Source of the DNA: Caballeronia ptereochthonis
GTDB taxonomy: Bacteria; Pseudomonadota; Gammaproteobacteria; Burkholderiales; Burkholderiaceae
Direction: 5' to 3'
DNA length: 64,000 nucleotides
Assembly: GCF_001545075.1 (NCBI RefSeq)
Contig: NZ_FCOB02000020.1
Location: 98,168-162,167 of the forward strand
Shown here: piece by piece, positions 32,204-40,679 of the stretch
Position numbering within the stretch: position 1 is the stretch's first letter
Layout: each line of letters opens with the position of its first letter
The notes under the pieces: generated by a model
Told to the model about the DNA's origin: nothing
Database searches by the model: none
The model's input: the letters and a program-made list of their open reading frames with translations, nothing else
Program-made: the position numbers and the translations under genes

Positions 32204-32627
32204 GGCTGGTCTCCTGGCAAAGGTAAAGTGAATGGCGACACGGAAGTCACCACTCGATCATTTGCACGCGGCGTGCCAAAGAGTGCCAACGAGTGCGAAA
32301 GCCGTTGATTATCGGCTTCGGTCGAATCCATACGTGGATAGCGGCGTACTCCGAGCAACAGTTCGACCGCTTGCTGTCGGCGAGCGCCAGACATTCGCAC
32401 GTCCGCAGTAAGCGACCACGACGCCGGGGATCAGCCTGCGCGCTGCGGCTTATCATCGCCTTGGCGATGACCCGCGCCATCGGTCTGCCGGGCCTCAAGC
32501 ACGCACCTGAAGCCTGCCCGACGGATGGTTCGGCCTCCGTGTTTTCCCTGATCCCGGCCAATGTCGATTCCGGCTTCGATGCATCGTCGTAGAAGTGTGT
32601 CCAATTTCTCCAAAAGGTGAGCACACC
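32204..32627. other. Intergenic region before the SRPBCC gene
   Basis: About 420 bp. Both strands have open frames here (for example 32293-32592), but none has a ribosome site or resembles a family I know. The promoter of the small double-glycine gene should be at the left end (minus strand). Confidence 0.35.
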
Positions 32628-33074
32628 ATGACTACCGGAACCATCCATCTCCACCGTGTCTTGCGCGCGACTCCCGAGCGCGTCTATCGCGCCTTCCTCG
32701 AACCCGACGCGATAGCAAAGTGGCTTCCGCCTTACGGGTTCACCTGTCAGGTCCACCACCTGGATGCCCGCGCGGGCGGCACTCACAAGATGTCCTTCCG
32801 CAACTTCAGCACCGGCAACGGCCATTCGTTCGGCGGCGAGTACATCGAACTGGTGCCGTTCGAGAAGATCCGCTACACGGACCGCTTCGACGACCCGAAC
32901 CTGCCTGGCCAGATGCAAGTCACCGTCTCATTGCGACAGGTGTCCTGCGGAACCGAACTCACCATTGTGCAGGAGGGCGTGCCCGAGGTCATTCCTGTGG
33001 AGATGTGCTACCTCGGCTGGCAGGAGTCGCTGGTTCAATTGGCGAGACTGGTCGAGCCCGAAATCCCTGACTGA
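32628..33074 (+). CDS. SRPBCC (AHSA1-like) domain protein
   Basis: The 148-residue protein starts at the ATG at 32628 and shows the START/AHSA1 fold pattern: IHLHRVLRATPERVYRAFLE, DAIAKWLPPYGFTCQVHHLD, GGTHKMSFRNFSTGNGHSFG, GGEYIELVPFEKIRYTDRFD and a C-terminal helix GWQESLVQLARLVEPE. These proteins bind hydrophobic ligands or act as Hsp90-activator-like modules. A small cytoplasmic protein of unknown ligand is the safest reading. A longer frame starting at 32595 lacks a better ribosome site. Confidence 0.87.
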   Translation: MTTGTIHLHRVLRATPERVYRAFLEPDAIAKWLPPYGFTCQVHHLDARAGGTHKMSFRNFSTGNGHSFGGEYIELVPFEKIRYTDRFDDPNLPGQMQVTVSLRQVSCGTELTIVQEGVPEVIPVEMCYLGWQESLVQLARLVEPEIPD

Positions 33075-33465
33075 CGACGTCGGCGCAGACGCTGTGACCG
33101 CAGTTCCGTGCCGCCCATCGTCGACGATGACGATTGCTCGATTTTTCGCGCGCGACGACGCGGGCCGTCACGTCTCGCGTGCTGTCGCCGCCTGTTCCCG
33201 GGCGTCCATCCGAAGTATCCCTAGTTTGCGGCGGAAGCCTTGCCGCCCCGGTTCGAAACCGCCCGCAATGCCTTATCCGACGCTGGCGCGGACCGCTGTC
33301 GCGCCATTATTTGCATTTCGCGAATGACGCATTCGCCGGTTCTGCCGTTCTTTTCAAACTGCGCCTGGGTCACTCTCTGTGCCATTGGCGGCGCCGCGCT
33401 GCAAGGAGGCCGAATCGGTCTCGTCCTTGTGACGGCGACCGCCGATTCTGACTCAGGAGACAAAG
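33075..33465. other. Intergenic region before the MFS gene
   Basis: About 390 bp without a convincing gene. Open frames here continue as shadows into the MFS gene. A CAGGAG ribosome site precedes the MFS ATG at the right end. Confidence 0.35.
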
Positions 33466-34743
33466 ATGAAATCGACCCGGTGGGATACGTCCTACGAATG
33501 GAAAGCCGTGACGCTGCTTGCGCTTGGATTTGGCCTCGTCGGCCTCGATCGGTGGCTGATCGCGCCGCTCTTCCCATCGATCATGAAGGACCTGCATCTG
33601 ACCGCGCAGGACGTCGGCAACTGCATCGGCATACTGGGTCTCTCGTGGGGCATTTTCGCCGCGCTGATGGGTGGCATCTCCGACAGGATCGGGCGGCGCA
33701 AGGTGTTGATACCCGCGATCATCGCCTTTTCCCTGTTGTCGGGTTTCTCGGGTGTGGCAGGCGGCCTCGCCAGCCTGCTCGCCGTTCGCGCGTTGATGGG
33801 CGTCGCCGAAGGATCGTTCTGCCCGACCAGCTTCGCCGCGACCGCGGACGCTTCCCATCCGAAGCGGCGCGGCTTCAATCTCGGGCTTCAGCAAAGCGGA
33901 TTCGCGCTGTTCGGGCTCGCGCTTTCACCGATCATCGCGACACAACTGCTCAACGTGGTGACATGGCGCTGGGTGTTCGCGCTCGTCTCCATTCCCGGAT
34001 TGATACTGGGGCTGCTGATGTTCCTCGTGATTCGCGAGTCGCCGGCAGTGGCCGAATCAGCCCTCCCGGAACGGCAGGCGCAGAAGGCTGCACAGCCCGA
34101 GCGGGGCAACTGGCGCGACGTGCTGAAGAGCCGCAACATTCCCGTCGCCATGGCTGCGCTGTTCTGTGCGATGACGGGTGTCTTCGTGCTGGGGGCGATG
34201 CTGCCGCTTTACCTCACCGAATACCTCGCGCTGGACACGCAGCGCATGGGCGTCGTCGTGTCGGCCATCGGCTTCGGCGGTTTCGTCGGCCAGTTCGGTC
34301 TGCCAGGGCTCTCCGATCTCGTCGGCCGGCGTCTCGCGAGCATCGTCGGTTTCGCGGGAACGGCGGTCATGCTGTACGTGTTTCGCGGACTCGGCTCGCA
34401 GCCGCTCGTTCTGTTCATCGTGCTGTTCGTCGCGGCCTTCTTTACGCTGGGCCTCGTTTCGCTGCTCTCGGGGCCGGTCGCGACGGAGGCGGCGCCGGCC
34501 GGCATGGTGTCGACTGCGATCGGCATCGTGGTGGGCGCCGGCGAGATCTTCGGCGGCGGCGTGGCGCCGGCGCTTGCCGGATTCGTCGCAACTCGGTTTG
34601 GAATCCAGAATATTCTATGGCTGCCGATTTGCGCGGTGGTGGTCGGTATCGGTGTAAGCCTGCTGCTCGAAGAAACCGCTCCCGCCAGAGCGCGCCGGAA
34701 TTCGCAGGCGGTCGAGTTCGCCGGAGGCGAGCAGCCCGAGTAA
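33466..34743 (+). CDS. MFS transporter (aromatic acid / sugar-acid type)
   Basis: The 425-residue protein has 12 hydrophobic segments. Motifs include FGLVGLDRWLIAPLFPSIMK in helix 1, GGISDRIGRRKVLIPAIIAF in the loop 2-3 region, and AVRALMGVAEGSFCPTSFAA in helix 4. The GVAEG pattern in helix 4 and the DRIGRRK loop fit carboxylate-transporting MFS members. It is followed 177 bp later by a LysR gene in the same direction, which is its probable regulator. No catabolic enzymes accompany it, so either uptake or efflux is possible. Confidence 0.87.
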   Translation: MKSTRWDTSYEWKAVTLLALGFGLVGLDRWLIAPLFPSIMKDLHLTAQDVGNCIGILGLSWGIFAALMGGISDRIGRRKVLIPAIIAFSLLSGFSGVAGGLASLLAVRALMGVAEGSFCPTSFAATADASHPKRRGFNLGLQQSGFALFGLALSPIIATQLLNVVTWRWVFALVSIPGLILGLLMFLVIRESPAVAESALPERQAQKAAQPERGNWRDVLKSRNIPVAMAALFCAMTGVFVLGAMLPLYLTEYLALDTQRMGVVVSAIGFGGFVGQFGLPGLSDLVGRRLASIVGFAGTAVMLYVFRGLGSQPLVLFIVLFVAAFFTLGLVSLLSGPVATEAAPAGMVSTAIGIVVGAGEIFGGGVAPALAGFVATRFGIQNILWLPICAVVVGIGVSLLLEETAPARARRNSQAVEFAGGEQPE

Positions 34744-34920
34744 GCGAACCTGCCTGCGGATCAAGCGCGCGCGACTGCCGTTGCTTCGAGAAGAAGCATG
34801 GCGCTGCGCGCGCACTCTTTCTTTGTGCCATCAGCCGTTGGAATGTGCCGCCGCATGCGCTCGTTCGCGCACGCCGCAGCGGATACACTGACGTGCTGGA
34901 CACGATCGAAAGGGACCAGC

Positions 34921-35850
34921 ATGGATCGTTTTCTCAGCATCGAGGCCTTCGTGCGGGTAGCGGAGACCAGCAGCTTCGCGGAGGCGGCACGGCAGCTCGG
35001 GGTCACCAGCTCGGTCGTGACCAACCGCATCCAGCAACTCGAGAAGTTCCTCAATGTGCCGCTGTTTCACCGCAGCACGCGACATGTGCGGCTTTCCGAC
35101 GTCGGCGAGGCCTTTTATCGCGACTGCGCGGAGGTCGTGGGACGGGTCAACGAGCTGACCGACCAGATGCGCGAGTTGCGCGCGACCCCGACCGGGCGAC
35201 TCCGGATCCAGATGCTGCCGGGCTTCGCGCTGGGCCACTTCGGCGCATCGCTTGCCGAATTCAACCGCCGGTATCCAGGCATCCAGCTCGACGTGATCGT
35301 CAATGACCGGGTCGTGGACCCGATCGAGGAAGGCTTCGACGTCGCGTTTCAGATCTTCCCGCCGATCTCCGAATCTCTGATCGAGCGGCGTCTCTTTACC
35401 GTTCGGCGGCTGTTTTGCGCAGCGCCCTCGTATGTGGACGAGCATGGCGCACCGCAGCATCCGCGTGACTTGCTGGAGCACAGGACGGCTCTCTATTCGG
35501 GCTATCCGTCGCGCAATCGCTGGACGATGACGCGCGGCGACGAGGTCGTGGAAATGGAGTTGCCCGGCATCATCCGCTCCAATTCCGTTCATCTGCTACA
35601 CGACTATGCGTTGACGGGCGGCGGGGTGGTTTGCCTGCCGACGCTGGTGGCGAGCGCGTCGCTGCTGAACGGCTCGCTCGTGCCGATTCTGGCGGACTAT
35701 GCGCTCTCACCGCTGAACTTCGCAGCCGTCTATCCCGCAACGCAACGTCAGGGGCTCAAGGTGAAGGCGCTGGTCGAGTTCCTCGCCGAGCGGCTGGGGC
35801 CCGAGCCCGCGTGGGACGTGCCGCTCATTCAGCGCGGATGGGTGAGATAG
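34921..35850 (+). CDS. LysR-family regulator (CrgA/DmlR-like)
   Basis: The ATG at 34921 follows AAAGGGA; the frame upstream is shadow. The 309-residue protein begins MDRFLSIEAFVRVAETSSFA with helix-turn-helix AARQLGVTSSVVTNRIQQLE, the form seen in the large CrgA/DmlR subgroup. The effector part includes GRLRIQMLPGFALGHFGASL, GFDVAFQIFPPISESLIERR and ALTGGGVVCLPTLVASASLL. It likely controls the MFS gene upstream. Its end overlaps the end of the truncated LysR remnant on the other strand by 26 bases. Confidence 0.9.
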   Translation: MDRFLSIEAFVRVAETSSFAEAARQLGVTSSVVTNRIQQLEKFLNVPLFHRSTRHVRLSDVGEAFYRDCAEVVGRVNELTDQMRELRATPTGRLRIQMLPGFALGHFGASLAEFNRRYPGIQLDVIVNDRVVDPIEEGFDVAFQIFPPISESLIERRLFTVRRLFCAAPSYVDEHGAPQHPRDLLEHRTALYSGYPSRNRWTMTRGDEVVEMELPGIIRSNSVHLLHDYALTGGGVVCLPTLVASASLLNGSLVPILADYALSPLNFAAVYPATQRQGLKVKALVEFLAERLGPEPAWDVPLIQRGWVR

Positions 35851-36640
35851 GCGGATGCGGGCCCGATCGCCCCTCGTCCGCCTGACGGGTCTTGTGAACC
35901 GCTGGCAATGAAGCAAGCACGCGCCGCGCGTCATCGAGTTCCCTTTTCATCTCATCGATGAGCCACTGTGCAACCTTGCGCGTATTCTCGGAAGGACTGG
36001 ACGAGCGATGTTCGAGTATGTAGTGGCAGCCCGTCTCGACATAGCGATCCCATGCGGGAATCACCTTGCCCTCGTTGAGCGGCGCCGCGATGGCAAGCAG
36101 CCAGCCGAGCACGATCCCCTGGCCGAGCATCGAGCATTGCACCGACAGTCCCGGATCGGTGTGATGTACGGCTTTACCGACGCCCGTATCGGTGAGGCCC
36201 GTCGTTCGATGAAAGTCGGCCCACGAATGCGTGGTCACATCGAGATGAATGTAGGTGTGGCCTTCGGCGCTTTTCGGCGCGTCGAGCGAGCCGAACTCGG
36301 AGAGATAGTTTGGGCTGCATATCGGAACGATGACTTCCGGACACAGGCAAAACGGATTCCTGTCCGAGCCGGGCCCATGCAGCCGGATGCCGAGGTCCGC
36401 ATCTTCGAGCGGTCCGTACAGGCGCCCGGGCATGACCTGCAAGCGCAGATTGACGCAAGGAAACGCCTTGCGAAACTCGGCATAACGCGGCAGGAGCCAC
36501 AGCGCGGCGAAACCGCTTGCGAGCGACAACGTGACGATCTCGCCTTGTGCATGATCGCGCTTGAGCTCGTCGATGGTACGGCCGATTTGCCCGAAGCCGG
36601 ACGCCACGGCGTGCTGCAATGTTGCGCCGCGATCAGTCAC
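35825..36640 (-). pseudogene. LysR-family regulator (GcvA-like), N-terminal DNA-binding domain deleted
   Basis: The minus strand encodes a complete LysR effector domain: LSLASGFAALWLLPRYAEFR, RLQVMPGRLYGPLEDADLGI, LDAPKSAEGHTYIHLDVTTH, CSMLGQGIVLGWLLAIAAPL. It is clearly related to the intact regulator at 50638-51609 (TLSVSTGFTTHWLMPRMSRL in that protein). Homology begins at the end of the wing region (LVTDRGATLQHAVASGFGQI) next to position 36640; the ~75 N-terminal residues with the helix-turn-helix are missing. Directly beyond the break lies the C-terminal third of a peptide-type binding protein on the other strand. The open frame running upstream to 37156 is antisense to that fragment. It cannot bind DNA and is a deletion remnant. 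Confidence 0.8.
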
Positions 36641-37165
36641 AAGGCGCAGTTCCACTTCAAGAAGGCCGGCACGCCGGGCGCGCGCGCGGAGATCATCGCG
36701 CCGCCTTCGGTGGAAACCGCGCTCGATTCCGCAATGATGGTCCAGCAGGCCGCGAAGCAGGCGGGCGTCGACATCAACGTTCGCCGCGTGCCCGCGGACG
36801 GATACTGGTCCACCTACTGGATGAAGTACCCGATGACCTACGGCTCGATCCTGCCGCGCCCGACGCTCGATCTGCTCTACACGCAGTTCTTCAGGTCGAA
36901 TGCGAACTGGAACGAGTCGGGCTGGAAGAACGAGCAGTTCGATCAACTGCTCGTGCAGGCGCGCCGCGAGCGCGACGAAGCGAAGCGCAAGCAGATGTAC
37001 GGCGACATGCAGACGATCGTCTACGAGAAGAACAGCCTCGTGATTCCCGCGTTCATCAACTTCATCGACGCGCAGAGCTCGAAGCTGCATGGATTGAAAG
37101 GCAGTCCGTCGGGCCGCGTGATGGGTTATCGCTTCGCCGAGTTCGCGTGGCTGCAACAGGCCTGA
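36641..37165 (+). pseudogene. Peptide/opine-type ABC binding protein, C-terminal third only
   Basis: From about 36641 the plus strand reads AQFHFKKAGTPGARAEIIAP, VNVRR-type and VPADGYWSTYWMKYPMTYGS, LYTQFFRSNANWNESGWKNE, FDQLLVQARRERDEAKRKQM and ends GYRFAEFAWLQQA. This aligns throughout with residues ~368-540 of the intact binding protein at 42027-43649 (FHFQKAKVGS, VPADGYWSNHWMKHPLGFGN, FDQLLVAARGEPDDAKRKKL). About 367 N-terminal residues, including the signal peptide, are missing, and no permease genes follow. Upstream it is fused to a headless LysR gene on the other strand, as expected from one deletion across a divergent pair. Confidence 0.82.
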
Positions 37166-37195
37166 AGCTCGGTCCGATCGATGTTCGCGCCTCTG

Positions 37196-38068
37196 CTACC
37201 ACAGCGCCTGGCTCGTCAGCGCGAACTGGGTGAGCGTCGCATCGGTGGATGGCGGGCCGTCGAGCGCCATCTGCTCGATGGTATCGACGAGCGGCAGCCC
37301 GAGCCCTTCGAGCCACGGGGAAAGCCCGTACCGCAGCGGCGTATCGACGCGCACGAACATGCCCGCGTTCAGGGAAAGCCAATAGCTGATCAGCGCCTTG
37401 GCGCGGCTCTCGTCCGGCGATTCGGGCGCGATCACCGGCCCGATCACATGTCCGTCGCCGAACCGTCGGAAGAGCGCGAAGCCGATCAGCTCGCCATCGC
37501 GATCGAGTGCGATGCCGCTCGCCACGTCGAGCAGTTGCGGCAGCAGCTCGCTACGATCCAGCCCGCTCGCACGCGATGCAAGTTCGACGAGACGCGGTGT
37601 ATCCTTCGCGCCGATCGGGCGCAGCCGCTCGCCTGGCGGCAGGGAAACGAGCGGCGGCTGAAACGCCGCACCCTGATGCTGATGAATCGTGCCCATGTGC
37701 TCGAAGCCGAGCGCCTCGCACATCGGCCTGCCTTCGTCGGACGCATGAATCAGCAACGTGCGCGAGCCGAGCTTCGCCATCAGCCGATCGAGCAGGCCAC
37801 GCCCGATGCCCCGCCGCTGATGCCCCGGCGACACGATGAACATGCCGAGCGTCGCCGCATCCGTGCCGAACTGCCACGCGAGCGCCGTGCCGACGAGCGT
37901 CCCTTGCTGATCGACGGCGGCGAACCCGCTGCCCAGACGTGCTGCGAAACGCCAGTCGTCCATGCGATGCCGCCATTTGACCGCCGTCGACAGCGCATGC
38001 GCGGCGGGAATGTCGTCGGGCGTGAAAGCCCTGTATTCGATCACATCGTTCTTGCCTGAGTCGGGCAC
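37196..38068 (-). CDS. GNAT-family N-acetyltransferase, tandem domain
   Basis: A GTG at 38068 follows GAGGAGG at good spacing and is preferred to the ATG at 38185, which lies in divergent control sequence. The 290-residue protein has an N-terminal GNAT domain with the acetyl-CoA loop LGMFIVSPGHQRRGIGRGLL. A second GNAT-like half follows, starting near LRPIGAKDTPRLVELASRAS with GELIGFALFRRFGDGHVIGP. It transfers an acetyl group to an unidentified amine. It lies between the deletion scar and the aldehyde dehydrogenase, transcribed away from the latter. Confidence 0.83.
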   Translation of the reverse strand: MPDSGKNDVIEYRAFTPDDIPAAHALSTAVKWRHRMDDWRFAARLGSGFAAVDQQGTLVGTALAWQFGTDAATLGMFIVSPGHQRRGIGRGLLDRLMAKLGSRTLLIHASDEGRPMCEALGFEHMGTIHQHQGAAFQPPLVSLPPGERLRPIGAKDTPRLVELASRASGLDRSELLPQLLDVASGIALDRDGELIGFALFRRFGDGHVIGPVIAPESPDESRAKALISYWLSLNAGMFVRVDTPLRYGLSPWLEGLGLPLVDTIEQMALDGPPSTDATLTQFALTSQALW

Positions 38069-38220
38069 GCCGGCCTCCTCGCTTTGAAGACAGTTACCGT
38101 GACTGTGACACCGCGCGGCGCACATGGCTAGGATGATCTTCCTGTCCCGCTCCATGGGTGAGCCCGTACGCGTGGTGCAACGCAAAACCGGAGGTTATGG
38201 CCGCAAGAACGCGCGCGTTG

Positions 38221-38233
38221 TGCCGACTCGGCA
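38221..38233. promoter_or_regulatory. 13-bp palindrome upstream of the aldehyde dehydrogenase
   Basis: TGCCGACTCGGCA is a perfect inverted repeat with a single central base. It is 82 bp upstream of the aldehyde dehydrogenase start and in the gap to the divergent GNAT gene. A related half (GTCGGCG) follows at once. It may be an operator, but no adjacent regulator is an obvious partner. Confidence 0.35.
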
Positions 38234-38315
38234 ATTTTGTCGGCGAAATATGCCGGCGGTCCGGTCCTACGATGACGTCATGCCAACACAACATCCCGGA
38301 GGAGGACTCTCGCAT

Positions 38316-39794
38316 ATGGACCGTTTCGATCCCGTCAGCATCTCCATCAAAAGCGGGCATTTCATTGGTGGCGAGCTGATCGATGCGGGCGCGTCGCGCA
38401 TCGAAGTGGCGCGGCCGTCGGATGGCGTCGTGTATGCATCGGTGCCCGTCGCCGATCATGCGATGATCGACTATGCCGTGCAGAACGCGTGGGCCGCGTT
38501 CAAAAAGACCGACTGGGCGCGCCGCGCGCCGCGCGAGCGCGCACGCGTGCTGCGCAAGTTCGCGGATCTTGTCGCCGCCGATGCCGCCACGCTCGCGCCG
38601 CTCGAGGCGCTGGGTTCGACGCGTCCCGTGCGCGATGCGTACAACTGGGACGTACCGTTCACCGCGGAAAGCATCCGCTTCTACGCCGAACTCGCCGACA
38701 AGATCGGCGGCGACGTCGCGGCCACCGACCATCGGCATCTCGGCATGACGATCGCCGAGCCGTACGGCGTGATCGGCGCCATCGCGCCGTGGAATTTTCC
38801 GCTCGTGATGGGCATATGGAAGACCGCGCCCGCGCTCGCGGCCGGCAACGCGGTCGTGCTGAAGCCCTCGGAAATGACGCCGTTCTCGGCGCTGCGTCTC
38901 GCCGAACTTGCGCTGGAAGCCGGCGTGCCGCCGGGCATCTTCAACGTGGTGCAGGGCGATGGGCGCACGACGGGCGATGCGCTCGTGCGTCATCCGCGCA
39001 TCGGCAAGGTGACTTTCACCGGCTCGACGCGAACCGGCGCCGCGATCATGGCCGCGTGCGCGGAAACGGGCACGAAGCCCGTCACGCTCGAGCTGGGCGG
39101 CAAGAGCCCGCAGATCGTCTTCGCGGACGCGCCGCGCATCGACGAAGTGGCGCGGCGCATCGCGGGCGCGATCACCGGGAATGCGGGACAAGTATGCGTC
39201 GCGGGCTCGCGGCTGCTGGTGCAGCGTTCGATTGCCGAAGATCTGACCGATCGGATCGCCGGGGCATTCAGTGAACTGAAGGCAGGCCCGACGTGGGCCG
39301 CGGGCACGACATTGCCGCCGATCATCTCCGAGCCGCAGGCGCAGCGCATCGACGCGATCGTTCAGCGCAGCATCGCAAGCGGCGCGACCTTGCGCTGCGG
39401 CGGCAAGCGCGCGGATGCCGCGACGCCCGGCGCGTTCTATTCACCCACTTTGCTCTGCGACGTCACGCAGGAAAGCGACGCCGTGCGCGGCGAAATCTTC
39501 GGCCCGGTGCTCACCGTGCAGTCCTTCGACACCGAGGAGGAAGCACTCGAACTGGCCGCGCACCCCGATTACGGCCTCGCTGCGGGCGTGCATACGGCGG
39601 ACATCGGCCGCGCGTTGCGCATGGTGCGGGGCATCGAAGCGGGCACCGTATGGGTGAACCGCTACGGCCGCACGAGCGACTTCGTGATTCCGACCGGTGG
39701 CTACAAGCGCTCGGGCATCGGCAAGGATCTCGGGCGGCAAGCCTATGAAGCGAATCTGCGCTTCAAGAGCGTGCTGATCGATACAGAAGGCTGA
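38316..39794 (+). CDS. NAD(P)-dependent aldehyde dehydrogenase (module A)
   Basis: The ATG at 38316 has GGAGGAGGA upstream; the longer frame from 38124 crosses the control region. The 492-residue protein shows IGAIAPWNFPLVMGIWKTAP, FTGSTRTGAAI, the catalytic glutamate in TLELGGKSPQIVFADAPRID and the catalytic cysteine in GNAGQVCVAGSRLLVQRS, then EIFGPVLTVQSFDTEEEALE. It oxidises an aldehyde to the acid in the cytoplasm. Next come the HAD hydrolase and FAD oxidase of module A, so the aldehyde is probably what the oxidase frees by C-N cleavage. Similar trios occur again in module B with a different ALDH. Confidence 0.9.
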   Translation: MDRFDPVSISIKSGHFIGGELIDAGASRIEVARPSDGVVYASVPVADHAMIDYAVQNAWAAFKKTDWARRAPRERARVLRKFADLVAADAATLAPLEALGSTRPVRDAYNWDVPFTAESIRFYAELADKIGGDVAATDHRHLGMTIAEPYGVIGAIAPWNFPLVMGIWKTAPALAAGNAVVLKPSEMTPFSALRLAELALEAGVPPGIFNVVQGDGRTTGDALVRHPRIGKVTFTGSTRTGAAIMAACAETGTKPVTLELGGKSPQIVFADAPRIDEVARRIAGAITGNAGQVCVAGSRLLVQRSIAEDLTDRIAGAFSELKAGPTWAAGTTLPPIISEPQAQRIDAIVQRSIASGATLRCGGKRADAATPGAFYSPTLLCDVTQESDAVRGEIFGPVLTVQSFDTEEEALELAAHPDYGLAAGVHTADIGRALRMVRGIEAGTVWVNRYGRTSDFVIPTGGYKRSGIGKDLGRQAYEANLRFKSVLIDTEG

Positions 39795-39991
39795 CACGCA
39801 CGAACGTTCGAAAAATGCGCCGCATTTTCTGCTGTCGCGGCGTCGAAAAACGCATGACTTATGTGGTTGCAAGGCCCGCATTCAACGCCATCCGACATTT
39901 TTGCCTTGTTTAAATTTTTCTCGACACATCGCTGTTCCTTGCTTTCAACACCGAACTCCGGACGGGTTCATCACACGACAGGACTGACACC
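39795..39991. other. A/T-rich control region before the HAD gene
   Basis: About 200 bp, clearly richer in A/T than the rest (runs such as GTTTAAATTTTTC near 39907-39920). This suggests a promoter for the HAD-oxidase-transporter operon. No clean -35/-10 pair could be fixed by eye. Confidence 0.4.
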
Positions 39992-40660
39992 ATGATCGAT
40001 TTCGAGCCGAAGTACATCACGTTCGACTGCTACGGCACGCTGACGAAATTCCGCATGGCCGACATGGCTCGCGAGATGTACGCCGACCGCCTGCAAGGCG
40101 ACGCTCTTGAGCAATTCGTGAAGTTCTTTGCAGGCTATCGGCGCGATGAAGTGCTTGGGGCGTGGAAGCCGTATCGCGACGTCATCGTCAATTCGGTGCG
40201 CCGCGCGTGCAAGCGCATGAACGTCGCATTCAACGAGGCGGAAGCCGAGAGGTTCTACACCGCCGTGCCGACCTGGGGCCCGCATCCGGACGTGCCGGAA
40301 GGTCTCTCGCGGCTTGCTTCGAAGTACAGGCTCGTGATTCTGTCGAACGCATCGAACGACCAGATCCAAAGCAACGTCGACAAGCTCGGCGCGCCGTTTC
40401 ATCGCGTGTTCACGGCGCAGCAGGCGCAGTCGTACAAGCCGCGCATGCAGGGCTTCGAGTACATGTTCGATCAGCTCGACTGCAATCCGGAAGACGTGCT
40501 GCACGTTTCGTCGAGCCTGCGCTACGACCTGATGACGGCGCACGACATGGGCATCAAGCACAAGGCGTTCGTCAAGCGCGGCCACGAGCCGGGCACGCCG
40601 TACTACGAGTATTACGAAGTGGACACCATCGGCGATCTCGCCACGCAACTGGGTCTCTGA
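39992..40660 (+). CDS. HAD-superfamily hydrolase related to type II haloacid dehalogenases (module A)
   Basis: The 222-residue protein has nucleophile Asp12 in YITFDCYGTLTKF, motif II serine in VILSNAS (118-121), Lys149 in SYKPRM and a motif IV region HVSSSLRYDLMTAHDMGI (171-188). The second acidic residue of phosphatases (DxD) is Tyr14, as in haloacid dehalogenases. However, the Ser-x-Asn-x-x-Asp pattern of true dehalogenases is replaced by SSSLRYD, and the tyrosine after the lysine is Phe155. Dehalogenase activity is therefore doubtful although the family name suggests it. It starts a run with the FAD oxidase (20 bp gap), as its paralogue does in module B, so it likely processes an oxidase-related intermediate. 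Confidence 0.83.
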   Translation: MIDFEPKYITFDCYGTLTKFRMADMAREMYADRLQGDALEQFVKFFAGYRRDEVLGAWKPYRDVIVNSVRRACKRMNVAFNEAEAERFYTAVPTWGPHPDVPEGLSRLASKYRLVILSNASNDQIQSNVDKLGAPFHRVFTAQQAQSYKPRMQGFEYMFDQLDCNPEDVLHVSSSLRYDLMTAHDMGIKHKAFVKRGHEPGTPYYEYYEVDTIGDLATQLGL

Positions 40661-40679
40661 TCACCACTTCACGCGAGCA

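Noticed and set aside
32293..32592. 99-codon frame before the SRPBCC gene
   Set aside because: No ribosome site, no recognisable domain, and equally long frames on the other strand.
36008..36640. N-terminal half of the plus-strand frame leading into the truncated binding protein
   Set aside because: This part is antisense to the LysR effector domain. Only the portion after ~36641 matches the binding-protein family, so it is not a real fusion protein.
36641..37156. Upstream extension of the minus-strand LysR frame
   Set aside because: It is antisense to the binding-protein fragment and has no helix-turn-helix. It cannot be the missing N-terminus.
39901..39930. Possible sigma54 or sigma70 boxes in the A/T-rich stretch before the HAD gene
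   Set aside because: No GG-N10-GC pair at sigma54 spacing and no -35/-10 pair at 16-18 bp could be placed. Only the A/T-richness is reported.
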